Positions 44,761 to 52,788 of a stretch of 64,000 nt of DNA are shown one piece after another (position 1 is the first letter of the stretch; each line of letters begins with the position of its first letter). Position numbers and translations under genes: made by a program. The DNA comes from Planctomycetota bacterium (GTDB taxonomy: Bacteria > Planctomycetota > Phycisphaerae > Sedimentisphaerales > Anaerobacaceae). The stretch is from contig VRUL01000011.1 in assembly GCA_019456145.1 (NCBI GenBank), forward strand, positions 95,890 to 159,889, read 5' to 3'. The notes beneath the pieces are model-generated. The model saw only the letters and a program-made list of their open reading frames with translations, was not told the DNA's origin and did not search any database.

Positions 44761-45755
44761 TCTTGGTCTTCCTCCCACTCTTCTTCTTCCTCCCACTCAT
44801 AAAGCGTGATAATATAGGCTATTATAGCATCGATGTCATAGTCCGTCAAGCGAACTTCCCACGAAGGCATCTGGAGCGGAGGCTCGGGTCCGTTAGGATC
44901 TGCTTTTGCGCAGTTCTTCCCTTCGTGGATTATCGCTATTGCATCCTCACATTTTCTCAACACAATGAAGAACCGTGGAATATCAGGCGGTGGAATATTA
45001 GGTTCTTCTTGTTTGTCTATGAGCCACTCGACAAATGTCTCGGCATCTTCTTTTTCTTCCAGAAAGAAACTCTCAGCTATGGTATTATGAGCCGGGACAC
45101 TTCCCTTAACATAACTTGGGTCCTCAATGTCTCCTTCCTTAGCGTAATTTGGGTTCTCAATGCCCCCTTTACCATCTTCTCCGTGGCAGGTAATACAGCC
45201 ATTTTTCTGGTAGAGATAACGTCCCCAAGCGACCATATCATTTTCAGGCGGCGGCTCAAACTCGTGTACACATCCCAGCGGTGGAGGCTCCTGGGGGGAT
45301 TGGCCCTTGGCGGTAATCACGATCCACCCCTGCATATAGAAATGGCAGTCGCCGCATATCGAAGTACAATAGTATCGATAAGTCCCTGGTGTCTCCGCCT
45401 CGAACTGTGCCTCTTCAACGAGACCTGGCTCGACCTCAATAGGGCCAATATTAAGCTGTGGTGCGTAAAACCGGTGGTGCACATCGGTGCTCTGAAGACG
45501 CAGCACTACTTTGTCACCCTCTTGAAGATAAATGGTCGCAGGTTTGAAATCCTTCCACCAATAGTTGGTGCCGTCAACTTTGTCCAGTGTCCATGCGCCG
45601 CTTTCGGCCACAGCATAGAGTGTGATGACTTTAGTTCCTGCAGGATGCCGGCCAAGCACATAACCATTATGATACCATCCGACCAGTACAGGTATGGCAA
45701 TCAAACTCACCAGCACAGATAAAGTTGCGAGCATTTCCTTAAGTCTCATTGCCAT
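44757..45755 (-). CDS. CuA cupredoxin fused to cytochrome c (COX2-like)
   Basis: 332 residues. One N-terminal membrane helix (MLATLSVLVSLIAIPVLVGW), a cupredoxin domain with a complete CuA ligand set (H93 or H94 in DVHHRF; C130, C134, H138, M141 in CTSICGDCHFYM), then a c-type heme motif CITCH (187-191) and a glutamate-rich tail. This is the layout of cytochrome c oxidase subunit II of the caa3 kind, yet no subunit I or III gene is nearby. It would pass electrons between the heme and a periplasmic partner. Third from last in a minus-strand operon. Confidence 0.8.
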   Translation of the reverse strand: MAMRLKEMLATLSVLVSLIAIPVLVGWYHNGYVLGRHPAGTKVITLYAVAESGAWTLDKVDGTNYWWKDFKPATIYLQEGDKVVLRLQSTDVHHRFYAPQLNIGPIEVEPGLVEEAQFEAETPGTYRYYCTSICGDCHFYMQGWIVITAKGQSPQEPPPLGCVHEFEPPPENDMVAWGRYLYQKNGCITCHGEDGKGGIENPNYAKEGDIEDPSYVKGSVPAHNTIAESFFLEEKEDAETFVEWLIDKQEEPNIPPPDIPRFFIVLRKCEDAIAIIHEGKNCAKADPNGPEPPLQMPSWEVRLTDYDIDAIIAYIITLYEWEEEEEWEEDQE

Positions 45756-45783
45756 GTTCCTTCACAATTCTCATAGTGATTGC

Positions 45784-47253
45784 TTAGCCTGTGAATAATC
45801 TCAAAAAGGCAAAAATAATTACGGCGCAAACTACACCAGTTGGAATAATACTGCGGACAGCCTGGGACTTGTCTTGATAGAGCGTTAGAGAAATATCATA
45901 ACCTCGTTTCAGGGCGAAGAACAAACCAAACAGAAGCAGTAGAATCTGTAGGTATACAGTGTACTCCGGCAGGATGGGCCTCCACGCAACATCTGCTGTC
46001 CCAAGCAGGTCCCAGCCCCATCCCAGGGGGTCCGAGATTACCGAAATTATATATGAACCATTAACCATTATTAACGGAAAACTGAAGGCAATCCAGGCCA
46101 GGAGTCCCAATGGTACCAACATATAAGAGTATTTAACGAAGATTTCTTTAGTCGAGATGCTGCGAACCCCGGCCAGGAGCTTACCCAGCCAGGATGCCAA
46201 GGCCCACACAGCGGGGATAGCTATCAACGCCGTAAACCAAATGATGCCCGCGTAGATACCCAAGCCCTTCCAGTTTCGCACTTCAGCTATGTTGGCCCAG
46301 TCTCTAATTGTGCCCCATGGACCGAGCAGAGTCACGGCATAGACCATGGCCAAGGCCAACATAATAAAGGCCTTCCATGACTCATCGTATCCTTTGACCT
46401 GAGTATCTCCACAGAACGGCCTGGCAAAGACGCTGATATTGTCGTTAGGGCAACTCTTGACGCATTCCATGCACAGACCGCAGTAATTGTTTCGCTCCAT
46501 TTTCCCAACGTATTGATACCAGGGACAGCCCCAGCCCTTTTCACTGCCTGTAAGACAGTTTTTGGTTTTGCATTCTTTGCGGCATACCTGTGGGTCAACA
46601 GCTCGCAGTTCGATCATCGAGGTCATTGCATAAAGGCCCTGGAAACCGCTTACCGGGCAGACATACATACAGAATGCCCTTTGCCGATAAAAGAACGCCA
46701 GGACGGTTGCAACCAGAAACAGGCCCCCGAGAACTACAACACTAATAATCGGGCGGGTCAAAAACAGAGCACTGAACGTGCACAAGGCCAAAAACCCAAT
46801 GTCCTGAAGCCATATATTGCTCAGCGCCTTCGGCCATTTTTTATTGAGGCCGAACATCTTGTTTCTCAGGCCGCCCGTTTTTCCGGACCGGACCTTGATT
46901 AAAGCCCTACGCTGAAACCACTCGCCAAAAAACGGGAAAGGGCACAGTACGCACCAGATGCGAGAGGCGAACGGTACCATAAACGTAATCAACAGGAACC
47001 ACCAGAATATCCAGACAAAAATTATGATAATGTTTCTGTTGCCGACTCGAGAGCCGAAAAGCCCGGCATAAAGAAAGAATAAAAATATAACCAGATTTGG
47101 AAAGACCGCCAGAAACTGGAAGCTGCGCCATTTACAAAACTTTTTTAAGAAGGGTATTTTCTCAAAGAGGTCGATTCTGAAGCGTTTAACTTGCCCGGAA
47201 TCTTTGGGAGCGTCTTTAGCTTTATCTACAGAATTTGCCGGTTGATTACCCAT
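45784..47253 (-). CDS. NosR/NapH/CcoG-like polyferredoxin membrane protein
   Basis: 489 residues, about nine membrane segments. CVLCPFPFFGEWFQRR in the first half and CMYVCPVSG are NapH/NosR-type cysteine pairs near membrane helices. A cytoplasmic insert has CRKECKTKNCLTGSEKGWGC and NYCGLCMECVKSCPNDNIS, the latter a classic [4Fe-4S] motif. Such proteins carry electrons from the quinol or cytoplasmic side to periplasmic metalloproteins (NosR for N2O reductase, CcoG for copper reduction in oxidase assembly). Two bases separate it from the upstream cupredoxin gene. Confidence 0.8.
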   Translation of the reverse strand: MGNQPANSVDKAKDAPKDSGQVKRFRIDLFEKIPFLKKFCKWRSFQFLAVFPNLVIFLFFLYAGLFGSRVGNRNIIIIFVWIFWWFLLITFMVPFASRIWCVLCPFPFFGEWFQRRALIKVRSGKTGGLRNKMFGLNKKWPKALSNIWLQDIGFLALCTFSALFLTRPIISVVVLGGLFLVATVLAFFYRQRAFCMYVCPVSGFQGLYAMTSMIELRAVDPQVCRKECKTKNCLTGSEKGWGCPWYQYVGKMERNNYCGLCMECVKSCPNDNISVFARPFCGDTQVKGYDESWKAFIMLALAMVYAVTLLGPWGTIRDWANIAEVRNWKGLGIYAGIIWFTALIAIPAVWALASWLGKLLAGVRSISTKEIFVKYSYMLVPLGLLAWIAFSFPLIMVNGSYIISVISDPLGWGWDLLGTADVAWRPILPEYTVYLQILLLLFGLFFALKRGYDISLTLYQDKSQAVRSIIPTGVVCAVIIFAFLRLFTG

Positions 47254-47255
47254 AC

Positions 47256-47792
47256 TTACTGTGCGTCCCCTCCCGGCATCGCGTCTTTATGTTTTTTCCC
47301 TGCAAGGAATATTACGAGCAATGTGGATATTAAAACCCCGACTGTCCCTCCGGAGGCCGCAAGGAAAGGATAATTTGGGCAGACAATCAACTCTCCCTGC
47401 ATGAATGGGTGGAGAGTCCCGCAGGTATGCGAGCAGCGGTAACGAAATTTGCCCGTATGCTCCACCGTGAAAACTACTTCGTTGACATCAGTAAACTCCT
47501 TCCCTTCAGAAGGATGCCGCAATTTGAATTGACGAACGCCCGGCTCAATCTGCGCATCAATATCGTGTCCTTCGAGAAAAAAGCCGTGAACGACATCCAG
47601 CGAAGCCAATCGGATGTGTAATTCGTCACCTTTGTTCACAGTGATTCTGGGCGGATCATACGCATACTGTCGTGCCTTGATAAAGAATTCCTTTTTTTCT
47701 CCACCTCCTGATGATGACGATGCCACTAACGGCGGGATAAGTGCGCATACAAGAACTATCACAATGCCGAGAATTACAAGCCTTGCTTTCAT
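47256..47792 (-). CDS. Membrane-anchored CuA-type cupredoxin
   Basis: 178 residues with an N-terminal helix (LVILGIVIVLVCALIPPLV), a periplasmic cupredoxin and a C-terminal helix (GGTVGVLISTLLVIFLAG). The ligand set H69 (VVHGFF) and C120, C124, H128, M131 (CSHTCGTLHPFM) equals a CuA or CuA-like centre. The fold resembles COX2 or the NosZ C-terminal domain, but the second membrane helix after the domain is unusual. Second CuA-like protein of the operon. Confidence 0.8.
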   Translation of the reverse strand: MKARLVILGIVIVLVCALIPPLVASSSSGGGEKKEFFIKARQYAYDPPRITVNKGDELHIRLASLDVVHGFFLEGHDIDAQIEPGVRQFKLRHPSEGKEFTDVNEVVFTVEHTGKFRYRCSHTCGTLHPFMQGELIVCPNYPFLAASGGTVGVLISTLLVIFLAGKKHKDAMPGGDAQ

Positions 47793-47795
47793 AAT

Positions 47796-47873
47796 TTAGC
47801 CTTTTTTTAACAGCATGATAAGTGCACAGGCTAAAATTACTACAACACCGAAGAAGGCAAGGAGAGCTTTCAT
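47796..47873 (-). CDS. 25-residue single-helix membrane peptide
   Basis: MKALLAFFGVVVILACALI and then a short LKKG end: one hydrophobic helix with a basic tail. Its leader (AAAGG-TTAAATT-ATG) and first codons closely resemble those of the cupredoxin gene next downstream, which starts MKARLVILGIVIVLVCALI. So it looks like a duplicated membrane anchor kept as a separate small gene. Only 3 bp separate the two. It could act like the tiny subunits of oxidases (CydX, CcoQ), which is inference. Confidence 0.6.
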   Translation of the reverse strand: MKALLAFFGVVVILACALIMLLKKG

Positions 47874-47876
47874 AAT

Positions 47877-48731
47877 TTAACCTTTCTTTTTGGCATACTT
47901 CGATTTGGTTATTTCGAAATCGACCGTGGTTGTCTTGCCCGGTTCCACGACTATTTCCTTGCTGCCGCCTCTAAGCTTGAGTTTTTTGTGCCAGATGTTG
48001 AGCTGGTATTTGCCCGGCGGGACGTTTTTCATCGTGTACTGGGCCTTCTGAGGCTTGCCGCCGATTGAAGCCATCGTGAAAAACGGATTGTCGAAAACAG
48101 CAATATAGGCCGCCATCTCAAGGTGGAGTTTGCAAAGTGCAATTAGAGTTTTAGGCTCGCCGACTTTCTCAAGTTTATTTTTGTTAGGTTTGTCGAGCCT
48201 TTGAAACAAGGATTTCTTAGGTGGCGCGGTGCCAAGGTCGACATCCTCTTTACCTGTAATGTCGTTAAAAAGGTACACATTATGTTTGTCGTTATCGTTA
48301 TTGAGGAATTCGACATTTGTCCCTTTTTGAATGGCCAAAACGTGTGGAATAAACACCAGCCCTTTTTGGTCCATTCTGATACGCTTGGGGGGAGGTGGAA
48401 AATCATTGTTACCAACTTTTTCAAGGTAAACCACGACATCTTTGCCGCTCTTCGAGCCTGTGGTCTTGACTTTTGTTCTATAGACACTCACAGTCCCCTT
48501 TATAGTGCCGGCAGAGACCCGAGCCGCCGTTATACAAGCGCAGTTTTTATCTGCGCTGCAAGGACTACAGGGACAGTTCTGGCATTTTTTCCCGGGTGCA
48601 CATTCGCACTTATCACTTTGGTATCCCAACCCCGGGCAAAGTTTTGGCTCTGCTGCGAAAACTGCATCTAAGCCGAAAAATCCTAACATCAAAACAGTAG
48701 CCACACTCGCAAAACAAACTAACTTTTTCAT
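47877..48731 (-). CDS. Secreted cupredoxin-like protein with Cys-rich N-terminus
   Basis: 284 residues. After the signal peptide comes a Cys-rich segment (CECAPGKKCQNCPCSPC, residues 42-58) and a plastocyanin-like domain (about 120-210) with possible copper ligands H150 (DKHNVYL), C200, H203 and M206 (LCKLHLEM). It ends with a carboxypeptidase-regulatory-like beta domain (MKNVPPGKYQLNIWHKKLKL). Likely a periplasmic copper electron carrier; the cysteine-rich head may bind extra metal. An intrinsic terminator separates it from the upstream barrel gene. Confidence 0.7.
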   Translation of the reverse strand: MKKLVCFASVATVLMLGFFGLDAVFAAEPKLCPGLGYQSDKCECAPGKKCQNCPCSPCSADKNCACITAARVSAGTIKGTVSVYRTKVKTTGSKSGKDVVVYLEKVGNNDFPPPPKRIRMDQKGLVFIPHVLAIQKGTNVEFLNNDNDKHNVYLFNDITGKEDVDLGTAPPKKSLFQRLDKPNKNKLEKVGEPKTLIALCKLHLEMAAYIAVFDNPFFTMASIGGKPQKAQYTMKNVPPGKYQLNIWHKKLKLRGGSKEIVVEPGKTTTVDFEITKSKYAKKKG

Positions 48732-48742
48732 TTTAATCTCCG

Positions 48743-48793
48743 AAAAAAAGACCAGTACAGGAGGCGGAGATGAGATATTCTTCTGTACTGGTC
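48743..48793 (-). terminator. Strong intrinsic terminator or attenuator inside the operon
   Basis: GACCAGTACAG (48750-48760) pairs perfectly with CTGTACTGGTC (48783-48793), an 11-bp stem with a 22-nt loop. On the minus strand seven T follow directly. It lies between the heme-barrel gene and the cupredoxin gene. Confidence 0.85.
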
Positions 48794-48835
48794 AGTTACT
48801 CACATGTCTGCATTTACGCCACCTCTGCTCACTAC

Positions 48836-50332
48836 TTAGAATCCAATTTTCAGAGAAGCAATAAACTGGCTTTTGTCGTCGTGAGTAGTCTCTCTATCGT
48901 CCTCTAAGTAGAATATTCCTTCCAAGCCCAGAGACACATTTGCGCGAAGCAGCATTTTTGTTCCGACAACGATACGGCTGCGGTCAGCCCCATCGGGGAA
49001 GGATGCCTCATCATCTGTGGTTACTTCAGCCGGAAGATTAGAGAACTCAATCTTTTCATATCTTACGTATGGAATTAACCAGGGTTTGGCAAAATAATTA
49101 GCCTCAACAAACCAGCTTTCCGAATCCACAGAACTACCACTACTGCTGACGGCTCCAAATGGATTCTCATTTTTGCCAAAGATGTATCCACCACCCAACT
49201 GTAAATCTCCCGTTCTCCATAGTATGCCAGGCCCAATACGCCAGAACCTATCATCCTCTTCAGAAGAAAAATCATCACTACTTGCCATTAACGCATTGTC
49301 AGCGTCAATATCAATTGTTGCGGTGCCGTAGTAACCAAACAGGGAAAGGGTTACCGAATCATCTCGCCAGGGGTCGGAAATTTTGGCAAGATCGTCATCT
49401 TCAGCTTCCATTCCACTTCCATCAAAGCCCAGACCACCTATCTTATATGCCAACTGCAGGTATCCATCTTTTTCTGTGTTGTTGTCATTAAATTTGTTAC
49501 CATTACCATTGGTTAAACCAAGTGCGTATCGCCATTGTTTATTGAAACCGTTGAGTTCAATACCCGGCTGAGCATGCAAATTAAATGGATTACCCTTCAT
49601 AGTAATGCCGTCATGCGCATTGATACCGGCAAGAGCTTCTTCAATATTGTGGGCGGTAAGGGTTGGCGTTATACTGCCGTAAAAATAATCGGTAATTGAG
49701 AATCTGTTGTGGCTTCTGTGAGTAAACAGGCCTATTTCATGCATGCCGATGCTGCCTACTCGAAGATTATAAAGATTTTCTTTCCCGAAGAGATCTTCAA
49801 ACTGGATCCAACCTGCGACATCTGTTTCTGTACCTTCAGTTGTTGAGGTGCCGCCGTGGTGGCCAGCGCTGCCTGCACCCTGACGCTCAAAAGATAATTC
49901 AACGAAGGCTGACATATTCTCGCCAAATGCGCCTGCTCCGAGCATTTTTGCTATGCGCGGTACCTTAAACTCCGAACTCGCTTTTTCGGTTCCACCAATG
50001 TCATAAGTAAAATCGTTTTCGAGAGTTATGCTGAGAGGCGGCAGGCCTGGCATGTCGGTTGGCCAGATAGCTTCGGGCCAGAGCCGCTTGTAAGCCTCGT
50101 CGCCTAATTCAACAGGCTCGTCCTTTATATAAAGCTCATCATCGGCAAACTTGTAACCATTGAGCCTGAAAGCTTCACCTACACCGTTGAGTCTTGGGAA
50201 AGCCTCGTGGCAAGTAGCACAACTCGTCTGGTACTTGCGGGCAAACGTCGGTATTGCCTGTGCCTCCTGTGTCAAACCTGCTAATATTAAACAAAACAAT
50301 AACCCCCCTACCAAGTAACTCTTTCGCTTCAT
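48836..50332 (-). CDS. Outer-membrane beta-barrel protein with N-terminal heme c
   Basis: 498 residues. Signal peptide, then one c-type heme site CATCH (C38, C41, H42) in SCATCHEAFPRLNGVGEAFR. A long series of amphipathic strands follows (e.g. WRYALGLTNGNG, RFWRIGPGILWRTGDLQLGG, SWFVEANYFAKPWLIPYVRY) and an aromatic C-terminal residue (SLKIGF), typical of outer-membrane barrels. A heme fused to a porin-like barrel could conduct electrons across the outer membrane or feed the copper proteins encoded next. AAGGAG lies 7 nt before the start. First gene behind the sigma-54 promoter. Confidence 0.8.
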   Translation of the reverse strand: MKRKSYLVGGLLFCLILAGLTQEAQAIPTFARKYQTSCATCHEAFPRLNGVGEAFRLNGYKFADDELYIKDEPVELGDEAYKRLWPEAIWPTDMPGLPPLSITLENDFTYDIGGTEKASSEFKVPRIAKMLGAGAFGENMSAFVELSFERQGAGSAGHHGGTSTTEGTETDVAGWIQFEDLFGKENLYNLRVGSIGMHEIGLFTHRSHNRFSITDYFYGSITPTLTAHNIEEALAGINAHDGITMKGNPFNLHAQPGIELNGFNKQWRYALGLTNGNGNKFNDNNTEKDGYLQLAYKIGGLGFDGSGMEAEDDDLAKISDPWRDDSVTLSLFGYYGTATIDIDADNALMASSDDFSSEEDDRFWRIGPGILWRTGDLQLGGGYIFGKNENPFGAVSSSGSSVDSESWFVEANYFAKPWLIPYVRYEKIEFSNLPAEVTTDDEASFPDGADRSRIVVGTKMLLRANVSLGLEGIFYLEDDRETTHDDKSQFIASLKIGF

Positions 50333-50447
50333 AACAACTCCTTTCCTTAAAATTAAATTTTAAAAGACAACAAAAAGCAGGCCTCCTTATTACTGCCACA
50401 AAACGAACATTCAGCACCAAAATGCTGTTTATTGCACATTAAGTTTA

Positions 50448-50463
50448 AGCAAAGAACGTGCCA
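50448..50463 (-). promoter_or_regulatory. Sigma-54 promoter
   Basis: On the minus strand TGGCACGTTCTTTGCT: -24 GG and -12 GC separated by exactly 10 bp, equal to the consensus TGGCACG-N4-TTGCW. It implies a start of transcription near 50437 and a leader of about 105 nt to the heme-barrel gene. Confidence 0.9.
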
Positions 50464-50569
50464 CTGTGAACAAACCAATGTTCTGTCGTGCAGAAATAGC
50501 CCTTTACGGGTTAAAAAAAGGGCAAAAAACGATTTCCATAATGTTTTGTATAGGCGCGGCAAGGGGGAA

Positions 50570-50591
50570 AGTCTTGCAAAATTGCAAGACT
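50570..50591. promoter_or_regulatory. Enhancer-like palindrome 1
   Basis: AGTCTTGCAA and its exact inverse flank a central AA: a perfect 22-bp palindrome about 110 bp upstream of the -24 element. Position and symmetry fit a binding site of an NtrC-type activator. Confidence 0.75.
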
Positions 50592-50603
50592 CCAGAGCCC
50601 TTC

Positions 50604-50625
50604 AGTCTTGCAAAACTGCAAGAGT
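50604..50625. promoter_or_regulatory. Enhancer-like palindrome 2
   Basis: Same left half (AGTCTTGCAA) with right half CTGCAAGAGT, two differences from perfect symmetry. It starts 34 bp after palindrome 1, about three helical turns. Confidence 0.7.
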
Positions 50626-50956
50626 AGTCGTCTTGCCGAAGGCTGACGACGAGCAGTTAACAGATGGCTCTAAGCTGCTGATATACGGGCAAAATAATGC
50701 GAATCGGGCGAGCGGTGCAGAACTGGGACATTTTATGTCTCTCAGACAAAGAATGCGAAAAATTCTTTTAAGGTACTACAGGAAAAGACAGCTGCTTACG
50801 AAGGAGAAATGAAAGTTTAATATTATCCTTACGATGTGATTGAAGAATTAAGGTATCGGCTGGAGTGCCCTTCAGCCAGTCTGTTAATTGTGCCAAAAGG
50901 TAAAGTCAAGCTTATAGGTCCGCTGACTTTTATCTGCGGTGATATTTCGTAGATTT

Positions 50957-51751
50957 TCAGGTTGCGTAACTGTGCATGCCGGCGAACAATCTGGACAGGT
51001 TCACCCACAACAGCGTAATTACAATAACTATCATTCCGAGGATTACCAACAAGCTGTTAATGCGGGGATATTTTTTGCCATACATGTAACGAAAGTGAAA
51101 GTAAGTTATATATACCAGCCACGAGGCCAATGACCACATTTCCTTTGGGTCCCATCCCCAGTAATCGCCCCAGGCCAACTTCCCCCACCAGCTTCCCAAA
51201 ATCAATCCGATTGTGAGCAAAGGAAAGCCTAAGCAAACCATCCGATACGTTCCCAGTTCGAAGGAAATCTGCTGTTTATCTACAGGGCCGGAGGTGCAGT
51301 AAAGTTGGCAAACGGCTTGAACTGTTGCCTTTGCCATAATCACATAGGAGAACACATACGCCGCTACGTGTGGAGCAAAGAGCCAACTCTGGAGGGCAGG
51401 CGGCAGTTTCTGCGGCTCAGCGCTAAATACGAAGCCCAGCGGAATCAGAAGAACCACCCCAATGAGCATATCGACAGCTTCGCCTCCGACTTGAAGCAAT
51501 CGGCGAGAAAACAAAGACAATGGATAAACCAGCATACCCAGAGCCAGAAACACCTCAAATAGGTTCTGCAACGGGATGTGCTGTACATCATACCAGCGAT
51601 ATCCGAAAGCGATGATCATGAATGCGAAGCCGATGAGGTATAGAACTCGGCCAAGCTTTGCAAAGCGCAAAACCATCATCACAAATGCGACAGCGTATAC
51701 GGCAAGTGCTGCGTAGATCAATAAGCCCTGGATAGTGTATTTAATTGCCAC
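50957..51751 (-). CDS. ccsA: Cytochrome c maturation protein CcsA/ResC
   Basis: 264 residues, about eight membrane helices. WGDYWGWDPKEMWSLASWLV is the tryptophan-rich heme-handling motif of the family; conserved histidines occur in ADVQHIP-like (WYDVQHIPLQ) and APHVAAYVFSY positions. With the ResB-type protein encoded just upstream (11-bp overlap) it brings heme outside and ligates it to CxxCH apoproteins such as the two cytochromes of the downstream operon. Confidence 0.9.
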   Translation of the reverse strand: MAIKYTIQGLLIYAALAVYAVAFVMMVLRFAKLGRVLYLIGFAFMIIAFGYRWYDVQHIPLQNLFEVFLALGMLVYPLSLFSRRLLQVGGEAVDMLIGVVLLIPLGFVFSAEPQKLPPALQSWLFAPHVAAYVFSYVIMAKATVQAVCQLYCTSGPVDKQQISFELGTYRMVCLGFPLLTIGLILGSWWGKLAWGDYWGWDPKEMWSLASWLVYITYFHFRYMYGKKYPRINSLLVILGMIVIVITLLWVNLSRLFAGMHSYAT

Positions 51752-52502
51752 TTACACGCCTCTTTAAATACGCACCAATATATCGAAACCAAAATTGCCA
51801 TAAAACTCCTAATGACAGCATCAGATAACCGGCATAGACCAGATTCAATCCGTTATCGGAGTAAACAGTCAGAATCGTGTACAGGCTGTACCGGCCTTTC
51901 TCTATGTCGTATAAGTGCTGGTAAAAGTGATAACCCCCATAATGCAGTGGGTGATTAACTTCGATTGTTTTTCTCGCGATTTGTTTTTCCCCTTCAAGCA
52001 ATATCAGGTCGCTGAAATAATCTCGGATACCAGCCCGCTTTTCAACCTGCAAGTATGACTCATCACTATAGTACTCAATGCGAAAATCTTTCAGATAGAT
52101 ACTAAAGGGTAACTCCGCCAGAACGGTGTCATCTTCTGCTATGATGTGATTTTCTGCCGTGCCTTCGTAAATCATCATATACCCGAAGGGGACCTTATCA
52201 ATCCCGAAGAGTTTCTTTTGCAGGTGATGTCCTGACGCCGAACCCCACATGGCTCCAACCAGGATAAGCACACATCCGAAATGTATCAGCAGAAGTCCCG
52301 GCAGACGAATCAGTCGCCGAAAAGTTACCAAACCTGCCAGTAAAAACCCTGTAAGCATCAACCAGTATATCGCCAGCGGAAGCGAATTGAAAAATATGGC
52401 AGTTTTTTGAGCCCCATAAAATGCGGTGACAACCGACAGCGCTGCCAACCAGACTATCAGCAAAAGAGTTGACCATATCTCGAAACGGTGGAGTTTGTTC
52501 AT
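51741..52502 (-). CDS. ResB-like cytochrome c biogenesis protein
   Basis: 253 residues, shorter than most ResB/Ccs1 proteins (400 or more). Three N-terminal membrane helices, an H at LLIHFGCVLILVGAMWG, a periplasmic beta domain (FSIYLKDFRIEYYSD, HPLHYGGYHFYQHLYD) and a last helix (LVYAGYLMLSLGVLWQFWF) match the ResB-like compact form seen with CcsA in epsilon/delta-type bacteria. Partner of CcsA, overlapping it by 11 bp. Confidence 0.85.
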   Translation of the reverse strand: MNKLHRFEIWSTLLLIVWLAALSVVTAFYGAQKTAIFFNSLPLAIYWLMLTGFLLAGLVTFRRLIRLPGLLLIHFGCVLILVGAMWGSASGHHLQKKLFGIDKVPFGYMMIYEGTAENHIIAEDDTVLAELPFSIYLKDFRIEYYSDESYLQVEKRAGIRDYFSDLILLEGEKQIARKTIEVNHPLHYGGYHFYQHLYDIEKGRYSLYTILTVYSDNGLNLVYAGYLMLSLGVLWQFWFRYIGAYLKRRVSGN

Positions 52503-52514
52503 AACTTTTCCTTC

Positions 52515-52611
52515 AAAGTACAGAGGGTGCTAAAAAAACTCACCAAGCCTATGCTCGTACACATTATATATCAAGAACATAAAAAACGCACGTACTTTAC
52601 CTCTGTACTTT
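52515..52611. repeat. Spaced inverted repeat upstream of the ccs genes
   Basis: AAAGTACAGAGG (52515-52526) and CCTCTGTACTTT (52600-52611) are exact inverses 73 bp apart in the leader of the resB-like gene. They could be an operator pair or a long-range stem; no other content was recognised in 52503-52788. Confidence 0.4.
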
Positions 52612-52788
52612 CCAAAGGGCGGCTTCTTTCATTTCCTGAGAATCTTTCAACCAAGTAAATCCAGGTTATCGGCCGGATGAGAAATTGGTAACAATAGTAA
52701 CGTGGACTCGGGGCAAACAAGCAACCTGTGCTCCGCATCTGCAATGAGAAGGAGCTGTTGGTTGAGAAACTTGTAAAAACGCGTGAAT

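Larger units (their letters stand above)
50333..50956. other. Regulatory intergenic region
   Basis: 624 bp without a convincing gene. An open plus-strand stretch at 50432-50812 crosses the sigma-54 promoter and the palindromes and has no family resemblance, so I take it as non-coding. GTCGTC (50627) and GACGAC (50646) form a further short stem. Confidence 0.6.

Noticed and set aside
44541..45722. A 393-codon open frame on the plus strand
   Set aside because: Antisense to the CuA-cytochrome gene, whose domains and ligands are clear; the translation has no recognisable motif.
50432..50812. A 126-codon open frame
   Set aside because: It runs across the sigma-54 promoter and both palindromes, is basic and featureless, and lacks a ribosome binding site.
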